Under the pieces are notes generated by a model. It worked only from the letters and a program-made list of their open reading frames with translations. It was not told the origin of the DNA and did not search any database. The position numbers were made by a program, and so were the translations under genes. Shown here piece after piece: positions 8,014-16,298 of a DNA stretch of 64,000 bases. The DNA comes from Kitasatospora terrestris. GTDB lineage: Bacteria; Actinomycetota; Actinomycetes; Streptomycetales; Streptomycetaceae. The stretch spans positions 6,696,001 through 6,760,000 of the forward strand of contig NZ_BAABIS010000001.1 of NCBI RefSeq assembly GCF_039542905.1, in the 5' to 3' direction. Positions within the stretch are counted from its first letter, which is position 1. The number at the start of each line of letters is the position of its first letter.

Positions 8014-8754
8014 TCAGCCGGCCGCGGTGATCAGGGCCGTCTCCCGGACCAGGGAGGCGGCTCGGACCAGGGCCTCGGCGAGACGGAGGTCGGCCGGGTC
8101 CTGCTCGGGGTGCCACTGGACGCCGAGGACGAAGCCGGCCGGGGCCTCGATCGCCTCGACCGTGCCGTCCGCGGCGTACGCGGCGACGGTGAGCCCCTCG
8201 CCCAGCCGGTCCACGGCCTGGTGGTGGAAGGTCGGCACCACCAGCTCGGGCTCCGGCAGCAGCCCGCCGAGCAGGGTGTCCGGCACCGGCCGCACCGGGT
8301 GGCGCCCGTACGCGTTGGGCGGGCCTACGTGGCCCTCGTGGCCGACCACGTCCGGCAGGTGCTGGACCAGCGTGCCGCCGAAGACCACGTTCAGCAGCTG
8401 CATGCCGCGGCAGACGCCGAGCACCGGCTTCCCGGCGGCCAGCGCCGCCCGCAGCAGCGCGGCCTCCCAGGCGTCGCGCTCCGGCGCGTTCGCCACCGTC
8501 AGGGGGTGCGGCCGGGCTCCGTACAGCGCCGGGTCCACGTCCTCGCCGCCCGCGACCACCAGGGCGTCCAGCCGCTCGACCGCCTGCGCCGCGTACTGCG
8601 GGGCGTCCGGCGGCAGCAGCACCGCGACGCCGCCGGCGGCCCGGACCATCGCCGGGTACCGCTCGGGGAGCAGCACGGCGCGCTGCCGGTCCCAGCGGCC
8701 CCAGGCGGCGTCGAGGAGTTGGGTGGAGATGCCGATCACCGGGCGGTTGTCCAT
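8014..8754 (-). CDS. gamma-glutamyl-gamma-aminobutyrate hydrolase family (peptidase C26)
   Basis: 246 residues of the class-I glutamine-amidotransferase-like fold. The catalytic Cys is in PVLGVCRGMQLLN, and the His/Glu pair is in FVLGVQWHPEQD. Members cleave gamma-glutamyl bonds, for example gamma-Glu-GABA or gamma-Glu-polyamines. The ATG at 8754 gives the family's typical NRPVIGIST start; an ATG at 8763 is also possible. A GC-rich repeat of CGTCGGGCC lies between it and chrA and may be a two-way terminator. No polyamine genes are adjacent. Confidence 0.87.
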   Translation of the reverse strand: MDNRPVIGISTQLLDAAWGRWDRQRAVLLPERYPAMVRAAGGVAVLLPPDAPQYAAQAVERLDALVVAGGEDVDPALYGARPHPLTVANAPERDAWEAALLRAALAAGKPVLGVCRGMQLLNVVFGGTLVQHLPDVVGHEGHVGPPNAYGRHPVRPVPDTLLGGLLPEPELVVPTFHHQAVDRLGEGLTVAAYAADGTVEAIEAPAGFVLGVQWHPEQDPADLRLAEALVRAASLVRETALITAAG

Positions 8755-8896
8755 GGCGCGCATTCTGCCGTGCGCGGGGCCGGGGCAACGACTCGGTTCG
8801 GCCGTTGGGATTTCTCACCGGAATCTCATCGAATCCCGGGCCGTTCCCGGGCCGCGCTGATATCCCGCTTATCCGCGTGCCCTTAGATTCTTTGAC

Positions 8897-9940
8897 GTGA
8901 GCGAGCAGCAGATTCCCGCCGGGTGGTACCCGGACCCGAAGGACACCACGAGCGACCCCCGGCCCGAGCGCTGGTGGGACGGCACGGGCTGGACGGGCAC
9001 CACCCGGCCCGCCCCGGAGCCCGCCGCGCAGCCGTCCGTCGAGGACACCGCTGTGCTGGAGGGCACCGTGCTCGACAGCGGTCCGGCGGTCCGCTACCCC
9101 GAGCTGCCGCCGGTGACCGACCAGGTGCCGGCCCCGGCGGGCGCGGTGCGCAAGCCGGCCCGGCCGGTGCTGGTCGCCGCGGCGGTCGCCGCCCTGATCG
9201 GCCTCGCGGTCGGCTCCGGCGTGACCTACCTGGCGATGGACGGGCGCGGCGACTCCACGGCGAGCGACCGGCGCGGTCCGCGCCTCGGCGGCGGCTACGG
9301 CATGGACGGCCGCGGCGGCCCGGGCAGCCAGGACGGCCAGAACGGCGGCGGGCAGAACGGCGGTGGGCAGAACGGCGGTGGGCAGAACGGCGGCGGCCAG
9401 AACGGCCAGGGTCGCGGGGGCCGGCCGGGCAACGCCGCGATCGACCTGGTCAACGGCCTCAGCCTGCCCGTCCCGTCCGGCTGGGAGGCCGGCACCACCA
9501 AGGACGGGTTCGCGACGCTCTCGATCGGCGAGTACACCTGCGCCGACGGCAAGGGCAACTGCACCCTCGGCGGTGCGGTCACCGGCCGGCTCAAGGGCAC
9601 CGACGCCAAGCAGGCCGCCCTGGAGGACATCGCCGCCGCCGCGAAGGAGTCCTACAACCAGGTCAACGGGCACGAGGAGCTGAAGTCCGAGGCGGTCAAG
9701 GTGGCCGGCCGGGACGGCTACCTGGTGCGCTGGAAGGTCGACGCCGCCCAGGGCAACGACGGCTACGTGGAGACCGTGGTCTTCCCGAGCGCCGACGGCA
9801 AGGCGCTGGTCTCCGTCCACCTCGGCTTCGACATCGCCGACAAGGCGCCCGACGTCGCCCAGATGGACACCATCGTCAGCGGCATCGCCGAGGCCAAGGG
9901 CGGCCCGCTCGGCAGCGCCGGCGGCGGCACCCGCACCTGA
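8897..9940 (+). CDS. DUF2510 single-pass membrane protein with Gly/Asn-rich linker
   Basis: 347 residues. The N-terminal DUF2510 domain shows PAGWYPDP and RWWDGTGWT (residues 6-33). A transmembrane helix follows (PVLVAAAVAALIGLAVGSGVTYLA, about 91-114), then a Gly/Asn/Gln-rich linker made of QNGGG repeats, then an extracytoplasmic domain with conserved-looking GWEAGTTKDGFATLSIGEYTC. The two cysteines in that domain (YTCADGKGNCTL) may form a disulfide. Function is unknown; actinobacterial DUF2510 proteins are mostly membrane-anchored envelope proteins. GTG start. Confidence 0.75.
   Translation: MSEQQIPAGWYPDPKDTTSDPRPERWWDGTGWTGTTRPAPEPAAQPSVEDTAVLEGTVLDSGPAVRYPELPPVTDQVPAPAGAVRKPARPVLVAAAVAALIGLAVGSGVTYLAMDGRGDSTASDRRGPRLGGGYGMDGRGGPGSQDGQNGGGQNGGGQNGGGQNGGGQNGQGRGGRPGNAAIDLVNGLSLPVPSGWEAGTTKDGFATLSIGEYTCADGKGNCTLGGAVTGRLKGTDAKQAALEDIAAAAKESYNQVNGHEELKSEAVKVAGRDGYLVRWKVDAAQGNDGYVETVVFPSADGKALVSVHLGFDIADKAPDVAQMDTIVSGIAEAKGGPLGSAGGGTRT
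9334..9408 (+). repeat. 15-bp tandem repeat coding QNGGG
   Basis: About five in-frame copies of a 15-bp unit centred on CAGAACGGCGG inside the DUF2510 gene. They code the flexible linker between membrane helix and outer domain. Copy number is likely to vary between strains. Confidence 0.85.
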
Positions 9941-9941
9941 T

Positions 9942-11165
9942 CTACAGGTACGTCCGGCCCTCGCCGCGGTAGGTGGGGACGGTGCGCACCACCCGGTCGC
10001 CCTCGACCAGGTGCAGCTCCGCGAACCGCTCGCACAGCTCGCCCGCCTTGGCGTGCCGGAACCACACCCGGTCGCCGATCAGCAGGTCGTCGGCGGCCGA
10101 GCCGATCAGCGGGGTCTGCACCTCGCCGGCGCCCTCCTGCGGGTCGTAGGACAGCCCGGCCGGCAGGTACGGCACGGGGGAGCGGTCCGCCCCGGCAGCG
10201 CCGGAGGCCGGGTAGCCGCCGCCCAGCACCGTCACCACGCCGACGCCCGGACGCCGGACCACCGGCTGCGCGAACAGCGCGGCCGGCCGGCCGGTGAACG
10301 AGCGGTAGTTGTCGAACAGCCGCGGCACATACAGCCCCGAGCCGGCGGCCACCTCGGTCACCGCCCGCTCGGCCACCGTGGACTCCACGCTGCCGGTGCC
10401 GCCGCCGTTCACGAACTCCAGGTCCGCCACCTGCCGCAGCCGGCGCACCGCGGCGGCCCGGCGCTCCGCGAGCTCGGTCCGTGCCTTCGCCTGCATCAGC
10501 CGGACCGCCGCCGAGCGCAGCGGCCGGCCGCGCACCGCGTCGCCGACGCCCGCGATGTGGCCCTCGTAAGCCATCAGCCCGACCACCCGGAAGCCGCGCC
10601 GGGTCTGCACCAGCTCCGCCAGCGCGCCGAGCGCCTCCGGGGTGCGGAGGGGGGAGCGCCGGGCGCCGACCCGGACGCGGCCGCCGAGCAGGTGCAGCGA
10701 GGTGTCCAGCTCCAGGCAGACCCGGACCTCGGCGGAGCCCTCGCGGGCCTTGTCGATCAGCTCCAGCTGCGCCGGGTCGTCCACCAGCACGGTGACCGCC
10801 CGGGCCAGTTCCGGGTCGGCGGTCAGCTCGGCGAAGGCGGCCCGGTCGGCCGAGGGGTAGGCGAGCAGGATGTCGTCGAAGCCCGCGCGGGCCAGCCAGA
10901 TCGACTCCGCCAGCGTGAAGCTCATGATCCCGGCGAAGCCGTCCGTCGCCAACACCCGCTCCAGCAGGGCCCGGCAGCGCACCGACTTGCTCGCCACCCG
11001 GATCGGCTTGCCGGCCGCCCGCCGCACCAGGTCCGCCGCGTTGGCGTCGAAGGCCTCCAGGTCGACGATGGCCAGCGGCGCGTCGAGGTGCGCGGTCGCC
11101 CGGTCGTAGCGGGCGCGGTCGGAGACGGTGCCCGTGCCGGTGGCGGGCGCGAGGTCGAGGGCCAT
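9942..11165 (-). CDS. PLP-dependent amino acid deaminase/aldolase (alanine-racemase-like N-domain)
   Basis: 407 residues. The N-terminal TIM-barrel PLP domain has IRVASKSVR (PLP lysine), RVCLELDTS, and the barrel loop FVNGGGTGS. The C-terminal part has HAKAGELCERF and a conserved THR/GEG end, as in D-threonine aldolase and D-serine dehydratase relatives. It probably acts on a beta-hydroxy D-amino acid. The start at 11165 (MALDLAP) is preferred; an ATG at 11183 adds six residues. Convergent with the DUF2510 gene and separated by 22 nt from the next minus-strand gene. Confidence 0.8.
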   Translation of the reverse strand: MALDLAPATGTGTVSDRARYDRATAHLDAPLAIVDLEAFDANAADLVRRAAGKPIRVASKSVRCRALLERVLATDGFAGIMSFTLAESIWLARAGFDDILLAYPSADRAAFAELTADPELARAVTVLVDDPAQLELIDKAREGSAEVRVCLELDTSLHLLGGRVRVGARRSPLRTPEALGALAELVQTRRGFRVVGLMAYEGHIAGVGDAVRGRPLRSAAVRLMQAKARTELAERRAAAVRRLRQVADLEFVNGGGTGSVESTVAERAVTEVAAGSGLYVPRLFDNYRSFTGRPAALFAQPVVRRPGVGVVTVLGGGYPASGAAGADRSPVPYLPAGLSYDPQEGAGEVQTPLIGSAADDLLIGDRVWFRHAKAGELCERFAELHLVEGDRVVRTVPTYRGEGRTYL

Positions 11166-11187
11166 GGGCGCAGACTGCCACATCGGA

Positions 11188-12093
11188 CTACCCGTGGGTA
11201 GAGGCGAAGGCCCGCACCGCGGCGGACGCCACCGACTCGACCAGCGCGATGCCGTCCTCCAGGGTGGCCGAGCCGTCGCTCACCACCGAGACCAGCAACT
11301 CCCGTCCGCCGTAGTCGATCCGCCCGATGCTGTTGACCACCCACAGCCCGGTGGAGGTCCGCGGCAGCCAGCCGTTCTTCAGCTGCGCGGCGCCGCCCTG
11401 GTCGGCCGCCGAGACGCCCCAGTCCTGACCGTCCACCACCTGACCCATCAGCTGCCGGAGGTACGCCCGGGAGTCCGGGGTCAGCGGCGAGTCCTCGGTG
11501 AACACCGCCCGCAGCAGCCGCACCTGGTCGGCGGCGGTGGTCGAGGTCAGCCCCCAGTAGCCGTCCGTCCCCGCGACCGTCGCGGTCAGGCCGAAGGCCG
11601 CGTTGGCCTCGTCCAGCCCGGACGCCCCGCCCGCCGCCTCGAACAGCGCGGTCGCCGCGTCGTTGTCGCTCTGCTCGATCATCAGCGCGGCGGCGCTCCG
11701 CCGGTCGTCCGTCAGCTCGCCGCCGCTCCGCAGCAGCAGCGCCGCCAGGATGTCCACCTTGACGATCGACGCGGTGACGAAGGAGTCCTCGCCCCAGCTC
11801 GCGCCGGTGCCCGCCGCCGGGTCCGTCACGGCGACCGCGAAGTGGCCGGCCAGCCCGCTCACCGCCGCGCCCAGGACGGCGTCCGGGTCGACCGCCGGGG
11901 CCGCCGCGGACGTCGACGCGGACGCCGCGGCCGACGCGGCGACCGGTACCGGCGTGCTCGTCGCGGGCCGGGAGAACACCAGCCAGGACCCCAGGACCGA
12001 GAGCGCCACCACCAGCACCACCACCCGCCTGATCCGCCTCGTACGGCGCCGACGCCTGCGCACGGTCGCCCGCGAACTCGATGGTGCCATCAT
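11188..12093 (-). CDS. class A beta-lactamase-like serine hydrolase, membrane-anchored
   Basis: 301 residues. An Arg-rich start (RRRRRRTRRIRR) and a hydrophobic helix anchor it, followed by an Ala/Ser/Pro linker. The penicillin-binding fold motifs are SIVK (SxxK) in TASIVKVDILAA, SDN in EQSDNDAATALF, and KNG in QLKNGWLPR where KTG is usual. The Glu of the omega loop is not evident, so true beta-lactamase activity is uncertain; a D,D-peptidase or an inactive relative is possible. Double ATG at 12090-12093. Confidence 0.8.
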   Translation of the reverse strand: MMAPSSSRATVRRRRRRTRRIRRVVVLVVALSVLGSWLVFSRPATSTPVPVAASAAASASTSAAAPAVDPDAVLGAAVSGLAGHFAVAVTDPAAGTGASWGEDSFVTASIVKVDILAALLLRSGGELTDDRRSAAALMIEQSDNDAATALFEAAGGASGLDEANAAFGLTATVAGTDGYWGLTSTTAADQVRLLRAVFTEDSPLTPDSRAYLRQLMGQVVDGQDWGVSAADQGGAAQLKNGWLPRTSTGLWVVNSIGRIDYGGRELLVSVVSDGSATLEDGIALVESVASAAVRAFASTHG

Positions 12094-12188
12094 GCCCACG
12101 ATGCTCGGCCGCACCCCTTGGGCCGCGATGAGCTGCGGATGAGCCCGCGCTGAGAAGCCGCCGCCGCCCGGTGGCATACCCTCACGGG

Positions 12189-12911
12189 GTGGAGCGCAAG
12201 AACATTCCGAACCCCGGGTTCGCCGAGGACGACGGCACCGCCGACCCCAGGCTCGCCGCCGCCCTGGCCGCCTGGGCGGCCGACGGCGACGCGGCCGAAC
12301 CCGAACTGCTCGCCGCCCTGGCCCCCGGCCGGCTGATGGTCCCGATCGTCGCCCTGCTCGGCGAGGTCGAGGTCGACGCCAACGGGCACAAGCACGAGAA
12401 GACCAGTGACATGGCCGTCCCGCTGGTCGAGGCCGCGGACGGGCGCCGCGCCCTGCCGGCCTTCACCTCACTGGAGACCCTGGCCCGCTGGCGCGCCGAC
12501 GCCCGGCCGGCGCCGGTCGCCGCGCCGCAGGCCGCGATGGTCGCCTACTCCGAGCAGGCCGACACCCTGCTGATCGACCCCGCGGGGCCGGTCGCCTTCC
12601 AGGTCACCGGGGCCCGGCTGCGCGCGCTCGCGGAGAACCGGCCGTACCTGCCGCCGCTCGCCGACCCCGCGGTGCACGAGGCGCTGCGCGGGCTGCTCGA
12701 CACCACCGGCGTCGTCACCCACGCCTACCTGGCCCCCGCGGACGACGCGGACGGCACCCTCGCCGTCGTCCTCGTCCCGGACGCCGACCCCCGCCCGCTG
12801 ATCGACGCCCTGTCGGGCGACCCCGTCCTGCGGGTCCGCCTGGACACCGGCCTCCAGCTGGCCGTCCTGCGCGAGCCGCTCCGCGGGGAGCCCTTCTACA
12901 CCGCGGGCTGA
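12189..12911 (+). CDS. SseB family protein
   Basis: 240 residues. It starts with the typical KNIPNPGFAEDDG and carries GRLMVPIVALLGEVEVDANGHKHEKTSDMAVPLVEAADGRRALPAFTS, the core of the SseB N-domain found in many streptomycetes beside the infC region. Molecular function is not established. The GTG at 12189 is preferred over a GTG at 12171. No strong ribosome-binding site is visible, so it may be leaderless or nearly so. Converges on the DUF1844 gene across a strong terminator. Confidence 0.8.
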   Translation: MERKNIPNPGFAEDDGTADPRLAAALAAWAADGDAAEPELLAALAPGRLMVPIVALLGEVEVDANGHKHEKTSDMAVPLVEAADGRRALPAFTSLETLARWRADARPAPVAAPQAAMVAYSEQADTLLIDPAGPVAFQVTGARLRALAENRPYLPPLADPAVHEALRGLLDTTGVVTHAYLAPADDADGTLAVVLVPDADPRPLIDALSGDPVLRVRLDTGLQLAVLREPLRGEPFYTAG

Positions 12912-12916
12912 AAACA

Positions 12917-12947
12917 CCCGGGGGCGCGGCCGAGCCGCGCCCCCGGG
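12917..12947. terminator. GC-rich bidirectional terminator
   Basis: Perfect 14-bp stem (CCCGGGGGCGCGGC and its complement) with a 3-nt loop between two convergent genes. The A run before it provides a U tract for the minus-strand transcript. Confidence 0.85.
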
Positions 12948-12966
12948 TCCAGCCGCCGTGCGGCGC

Positions 12967-13332
12967 TCAGCCGTAGACCGGGCCGGTGAACTTCTCGCCC
13001 GGGCCGGTGCCCGGCTCGTCCGGGACGACGGAGGCCTCGCGGAAGGCGAGCTGCAGCGAGCGCAGGCCGTCCCGCAGCGGCGCGGCGTGGAAGTTGGAGA
13101 TCTCCGGCGCGCCGGCGGTGACCAGGCCCGCCAGGGCGGTGATCAGCTTGCGGGCCTCGTCGAGGTCCTTGTCGGCCTCGCCGCCCTCGGCGAGCCCGCA
13201 CTTGACGGCGGCGGCGCTCATCAGGTGCACCGCGACGGTGGTGATCACCTCGACGGCCGGCACCTCCGCGATGTCGCGGGTCAGGTCGTCGAAGCCGATG
13301 GCGTCGTCGGTGTTCTCGGGCTGGCTGGTCAA
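12967..13332 (-). CDS. DUF1844 family protein
   Basis: 121 residues. The signature is FDDLTRDIAEVPAVEVITTVAVHLMSAAAVKCGL, the DUF1844 core, ending with PGEKFTGPVYG. These short helical proteins are conserved next to infC in streptomycetes; their function is unknown. The only in-frame start that leaves the conserved core intact is a TTG at 13332 with GGAG about 10 nt upstream. The nearby GTG at 13343 is out of frame and meets a stop at once. Divergent from the infC operon. Confidence 0.8.
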   Translation of the reverse strand: MTSQPENTDDAIGFDDLTRDIAEVPAVEVITTVAVHLMSAAAVKCGLAEGGEADKDLDEARKLITALAGLVTAGAPEISNFHAAPLRDGLRSLQLAFREASVVPDEPGTGPGEKFTGPVYG

Positions 13333-13750
13333 GGTGGACTCACTCCGTCGTGCCGGTGGACGTACAACAGGGAGAGTACAAGGAGCGCTCGCGCGGGCCG
13401 GAATACCGGTCGGGCGGGGAACGCTGCTATGCTTCGAGACTGACCGGCCAGGTGTTCCGTATGGGCGCCCGGCCAGCAAGTGGAGGCTCCACACGGTCTC
13501 CCACCCGCTTCGTCCCACGGGTCGACGGGTCCGGTCGCGGCAGTGTCCCACCGACACGCGCCGCCTGTGACGCCAGTCCGCTGGTGTCCCGGTCGTGGAG
13601 CCCCGCATGCGCGGGGCTTTTTTCGTTCGTCCGGTGCACACACCGGCAGCGGAGGAGCGAATGAAGCCCCGCACTGTGACCGAGAATGGTCACTACGTGC
13701 GACCGCCGTCCGACGGCCGCATCGAATGAAGGTGCAACCGAGGAGGCCCC
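13333..13750 (+). promoter_or_regulatory. infC leader region
   Basis: 418 nt without a convincing gene between the DUF1844 start and infC. It holds a possible -10 (TATGCT near 13428), a small hairpin GTGGA-GGC-TCCAC near 13481, the intrinsic terminator at 13599-13623, and about 125 nt of further leader ending in AGGAGG just before the infC start. The layout, a promoter-proximal leader with an early terminator, is that of attenuation control of the IF3-L35-L20 operon. The signal sensed is not evident. Confidence 0.55.
13599..13623 (+). terminator. intrinsic terminator inside the infC leader
   Basis: AGCCCCGC-ATGC-GCGGGGCT gives a perfect 8-bp stem followed by six T residues. This is a textbook rho-independent terminator, unusual in so GC-rich a genome, and lies about 130 nt upstream of infC. 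It probably acts as an attenuator. Confidence 0.85.
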
Positions 13751-14476
13751 ATCAGCACCGAGCCCCGCATCAACGACCGGATCCGCGTCCCCGAGGTGCG
13801 ACTCGTCGGTCCCAGCGGCGAGCAGGTCGGCATCGTCCCGCTCGCGAAGGCGCTGGAGCTTGCGCAGGAGTACGACCTCGACCTGGTCGAGGTCGCGGCG
13901 ACCGCCCGGCCGCCGGTCTGCAAGCTCATGGACTACGGCAAGTTCAAGTACGAGTCGGCGATGAAGGCCCGTGAGGCGCGCAAGAACCAGGCGCACACGG
14001 TCATCAAGGAGATGAAGCTCCGGCCGAAGATCGACCCGCACGACTACGACACCAAGAAGGGTCACGTCGTTCGGTTCCTCAAGCAGGGCGACAAGGTCAA
14101 GATCACGATCATGTTCCGCGGTCGTGAGCAGTCCCGCCCCGAGCTGGGCTTCCGACTGCTCCAGCGGCTCGCCGACGACGTCCAGGAGCTGGGCTTCGTC
14201 GAGTCGGCGCCGAAGCAGGACGGCCGCAACATGATCATGGTGCTTGGCCCGCACAAGAAGAAGACCGAGGCGATGGCCGAGGCCCGCGCCCTTGCGGACG
14301 CCCGCAAGGCGGAGCGCCAGGGGCGCACGGCCACCGACTCCGCCGAGGCCCAGGACGGGATCGAGGCCGACGAGGCCGCGGCCGAGGTCCTGGAGGCCGA
14401 CGAGGCTGTGGAGGCCGTCGAGGCCGACGAGGCCGCCGAGGTCGAGCAGCCGGCCGAGACCGCTCAGGACGCCTGA
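13751..14476 (+). CDS. infC: translation initiation factor IF-3
   Basis: 241 residues when read from the ATC at 13751. The protein starts ISTEPRINDRIRVPEVRLVGPSGEQVG and continues through the N-domain, the Lys-rich linker and the C-domain with KVKITIMFRGREQSRPELG. The C-terminus is a long acidic Ala/Glu extension typical of actinomycetes. No ATG, GTG or TTG stands at the conserved N-terminus, whereas AGGAGG lies 4 nt before the ATC, so an AUC start is assigned. IF3 discriminates against non-canonical starts, which makes infC self-regulating. First gene of infC-rpmI-rplT. Confidence 0.93.
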   Translation: MSTEPRINDRIRVPEVRLVGPSGEQVGIVPLAKALELAQEYDLDLVEVAATARPPVCKLMDYGKFKYESAMKAREARKNQAHTVIKEMKLRPKIDPHDYDTKKGHVVRFLKQGDKVKITIMFRGREQSRPELGFRLLQRLADDVQELGFVESAPKQDGRNMIMVLGPHKKKTEAMAEARALADARKAERQGRTATDSAEAQDGIEADEAAAEVLEADEAVEAVEADEAAEVEQPAETAQDA

Positions 14477-14613
14477 GCCCTCGGGCTCAGGGCGGATCCG
14501 AGCGGATCGGCCCCGTGGTACCGGGGCACCCGCCCCGGAGACCGAGATCAACCCGGTTCCGGCCCGCGCCGCAAGGCGCGGGCCGGGACGGACCGACGAG
14601 GAGAAACGGCGAC

Positions 14614-14808
14614 ATGCCGAAGCAGAAGACCCACAGCGGCGCCAGCAAGCGCTTCAAGATCACTGGCTCCGGCAAGGTGCTGCGCGAGCGCGCCGGCCGT
14701 CGGCACCTGCTTGAGCACAAGCCCTCGACGCTGACCCGCAAGCTCGCCGGCACCGTCGTGCTGGCCGCGCCGGACGCCAAGAAGGTCAAGAAGCTTCTCG
14801 GCAAGTGA
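14614..14808 (+). CDS. rpmI: 50S ribosomal protein L35
   Basis: 64 residues, starting MPKQKTHSGASKRFKITGSGKV and ending KKVKKLLGK, full length for L35. GACGAGGAG precedes the ATG at 14614. Second gene of the IF3-L35-L20 operon, 137 nt after infC; the gap holds a run that may fold but shows no U-tailed terminator. Confidence 0.97.
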   Translation: MPKQKTHSGASKRFKITGSGKVLRERAGRRHLLEHKPSTLTRKLAGTVVLAAPDAKKVKKLLGK

Positions 14809-14912
14809 TCGCAGCCCGCGGCCCCGGCCGTGGGACGCAGCTGATCCTTCCCGACCGAATCGAATAACGGACCGCCGGCACGAACCGCGGTCCGGAGCCA
14901 AGGAGTAATCAA

Positions 14913-15299
14913 GTGGCACGCGTCAAGCGGGCAGTCAACGCCCACAAGAAGCGCCGGGTCATCCTCGAGCGGGCCAGCGGTTACCGCGGCCAGCGCTCCC
15001 GCCTTTACCGCAAGGCCAAGGAGCAGGTCACCCACTCGCTCGTCTACAACTTCAACGACCGCAAGAAGCGCAAGGGCGACTTCCGTCAGCTCTGGATCCA
15101 GCGCATCAACGCTGCGGCCCGTGCCAACGGCATGACCTACAACCGCTTCGTGCAGGGCCTGAAGGCCGCCGGCGTCGAGATCGACCGCAAGATGCTCGCC
15201 GAGCTGGCCGTCAACGACTCCAACGCGTTCGCCGCCCTCATCGAGGTCGCGAAGAAGGCGCTGCCGGAGGACGTCAACGCCCCCAAGGTCGCCGCCTGA
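14913..15299 (+). CDS. rplT: 50S ribosomal protein L20
   Basis: 128 residues. The start ARVKRAVNAHKKRRVILERASGYRGQRSRLYRKAKEQ and WIQRINAAARANGMTYNRF are diagnostic of L20, an early 23S rRNA assembly protein that often represses its own operon. GTG start with AAGGAG about 8 nt upstream. Followed by a perfect terminator hairpin. Confidence 0.97.
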   Translation: MARVKRAVNAHKKRRVILERASGYRGQRSRLYRKAKEQVTHSLVYNFNDRKKRKGDFRQLWIQRINAAARANGMTYNRFVQGLKAAGVEIDRKMLAELAVNDSNAFAALIEVAKKALPEDVNAPKVAA

Positions 15300-15323
15300 T
15301 CCAGGCCCACGCCTTGACTTCCC

Positions 15324-15355
15324 GGACCCGCAGGCAGGCAACTGCCTGCGGGTCC
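15324..15355 (+). terminator. terminator after rplT
   Basis: Perfect 13-bp stem (GGACCCGCAGGCA and complement) with a 6-nt loop, 25 nt after the rplT stop and before the methyltransferase start. Confidence 0.8.
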
Positions 15356-15382
15356 GTCGCGCATTCCACAGAGAACGAGAGC

Positions 15383-16258
15383 ATGCAGAGCACCGACACC
15401 CCCCTGCTCACCTCCCTCCGCTCCCCGCGCGTCGTGGCCGCCCGCCGGCTGGCCAAGCGCAACCAGCGCAGCAAGGAGCGCCGCTTCCTCGCCGAGGGTC
15501 CGCAGGCGGTCCGGGAGGCCGTGGCCTACGGGCGGGCGCCGGGCTCGGACGAGCACGCGGTGGTGGAGATCTACCTCACCCAGGAGGCCGCCGGGCGGCA
15601 CGCCGAGATCGTGACGGCGGCCCTGGCCGAGGGCCTGCCGGTGCTCACCGCCACCGACGAGGTGATCGCGGAGATCTGCGACACCGTCACCCCGCAGGGC
15701 ATCGTGGCGCTCTGCCGCTTCATCGACACCCCCTTCGAGGACGTGCTGGCGGCCCGCCCGCAGCTGGTCGCCGTGCTGGCGCACGTGCGCGACCCCGGGA
15801 ACGCCGGCACCGTGCTGCGCACCGCCGACGCGGCCGGCGCCGACGCGGTGATCCTCACCGACGCCTCGGTCGACCCTTACAACCCGAAGGCGGTCCGGGC
15901 CTCGGTCGGCAGCCTGTTCCACCTGCCGTTCGCCACCGGGGTGCCGGTCGAGGAGGCGGTCCGGCGGCTGCGCGAGGCCGGGGTGCGGGTGCTGGCCGCC
16001 GACGGCGCGGGGGAGCGCGACCTGGACCAGGAGCTCGACGAGGGCACCCTGGGCGCGCCCGGCGCCTGGGTGTTCGGCAACGAGGCGTGGGGCCTGCCGG
16101 AGGAGACCCGCGCACTCGCCGACGAGGTGGTGCGGGTGCCCATCCACGGCCACGCCGAGAGCCTCAACCTCGCCACGGCCGCCGCCGTGTGCCTCTACGC
16201 CTCCGCGCGCGCCCAGCGCTCCCCGCAAGGCTGTCGCGCGGCGGGGAACGAGCGCTAG
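15383..16258 (+). CDS. TrmH/SpoU-family RNA 2'-O-methyltransferase
   Basis: 291 residues. An N-terminal substrate-binding domain (RLAKRNQRSKERRFLAEGPQAVREA) precedes the SPOUT knot with motif 1 HVRDPGNAGTVLRTADAAGADAVIL, motif 2 VFGNEAWGLP and motif 3 ESLNLATAAAVCLYA. It transfers a methyl group from SAM to a ribose of rRNA or tRNA; the target nucleotide cannot be read from sequence. The ATG at 15383 has GAGAACGAGAG upstream. Placed between rplT and the sensor kinase in the translation block. Confidence 0.9.
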   Translation: MQSTDTPLLTSLRSPRVVAARRLAKRNQRSKERRFLAEGPQAVREAVAYGRAPGSDEHAVVEIYLTQEAAGRHAEIVTAALAEGLPVLTATDEVIAEICDTVTPQGIVALCRFIDTPFEDVLAARPQLVAVLAHVRDPGNAGTVLRTADAAGADAVILTDASVDPYNPKAVRASVGSLFHLPFATGVPVEEAVRRLREAGVRVLAADGAGERDLDQELDEGTLGAPGAWVFGNEAWGLPEETRALADEVVRVPIHGHAESLNLATAAAVCLYASARAQRSPQGCRAAGNER

Positions 16259-16298
16259 GGTCTGCTCCTGGGGGAAGCGGCAGGGGGAGGACGTGCCG

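Noticed and set aside
11188..12093. True class A beta-lactamase
   Set aside because: SxxK and SDN are present but KTG is KNG and the omega-loop Glu is not evident, so only a beta-lactamase-like fold is claimed.
13796..14476. infC starting at GTG 13796
   Set aside because: It would remove the conserved start ISTEPRINDRIRVPE and leaves no ribosome-binding site.
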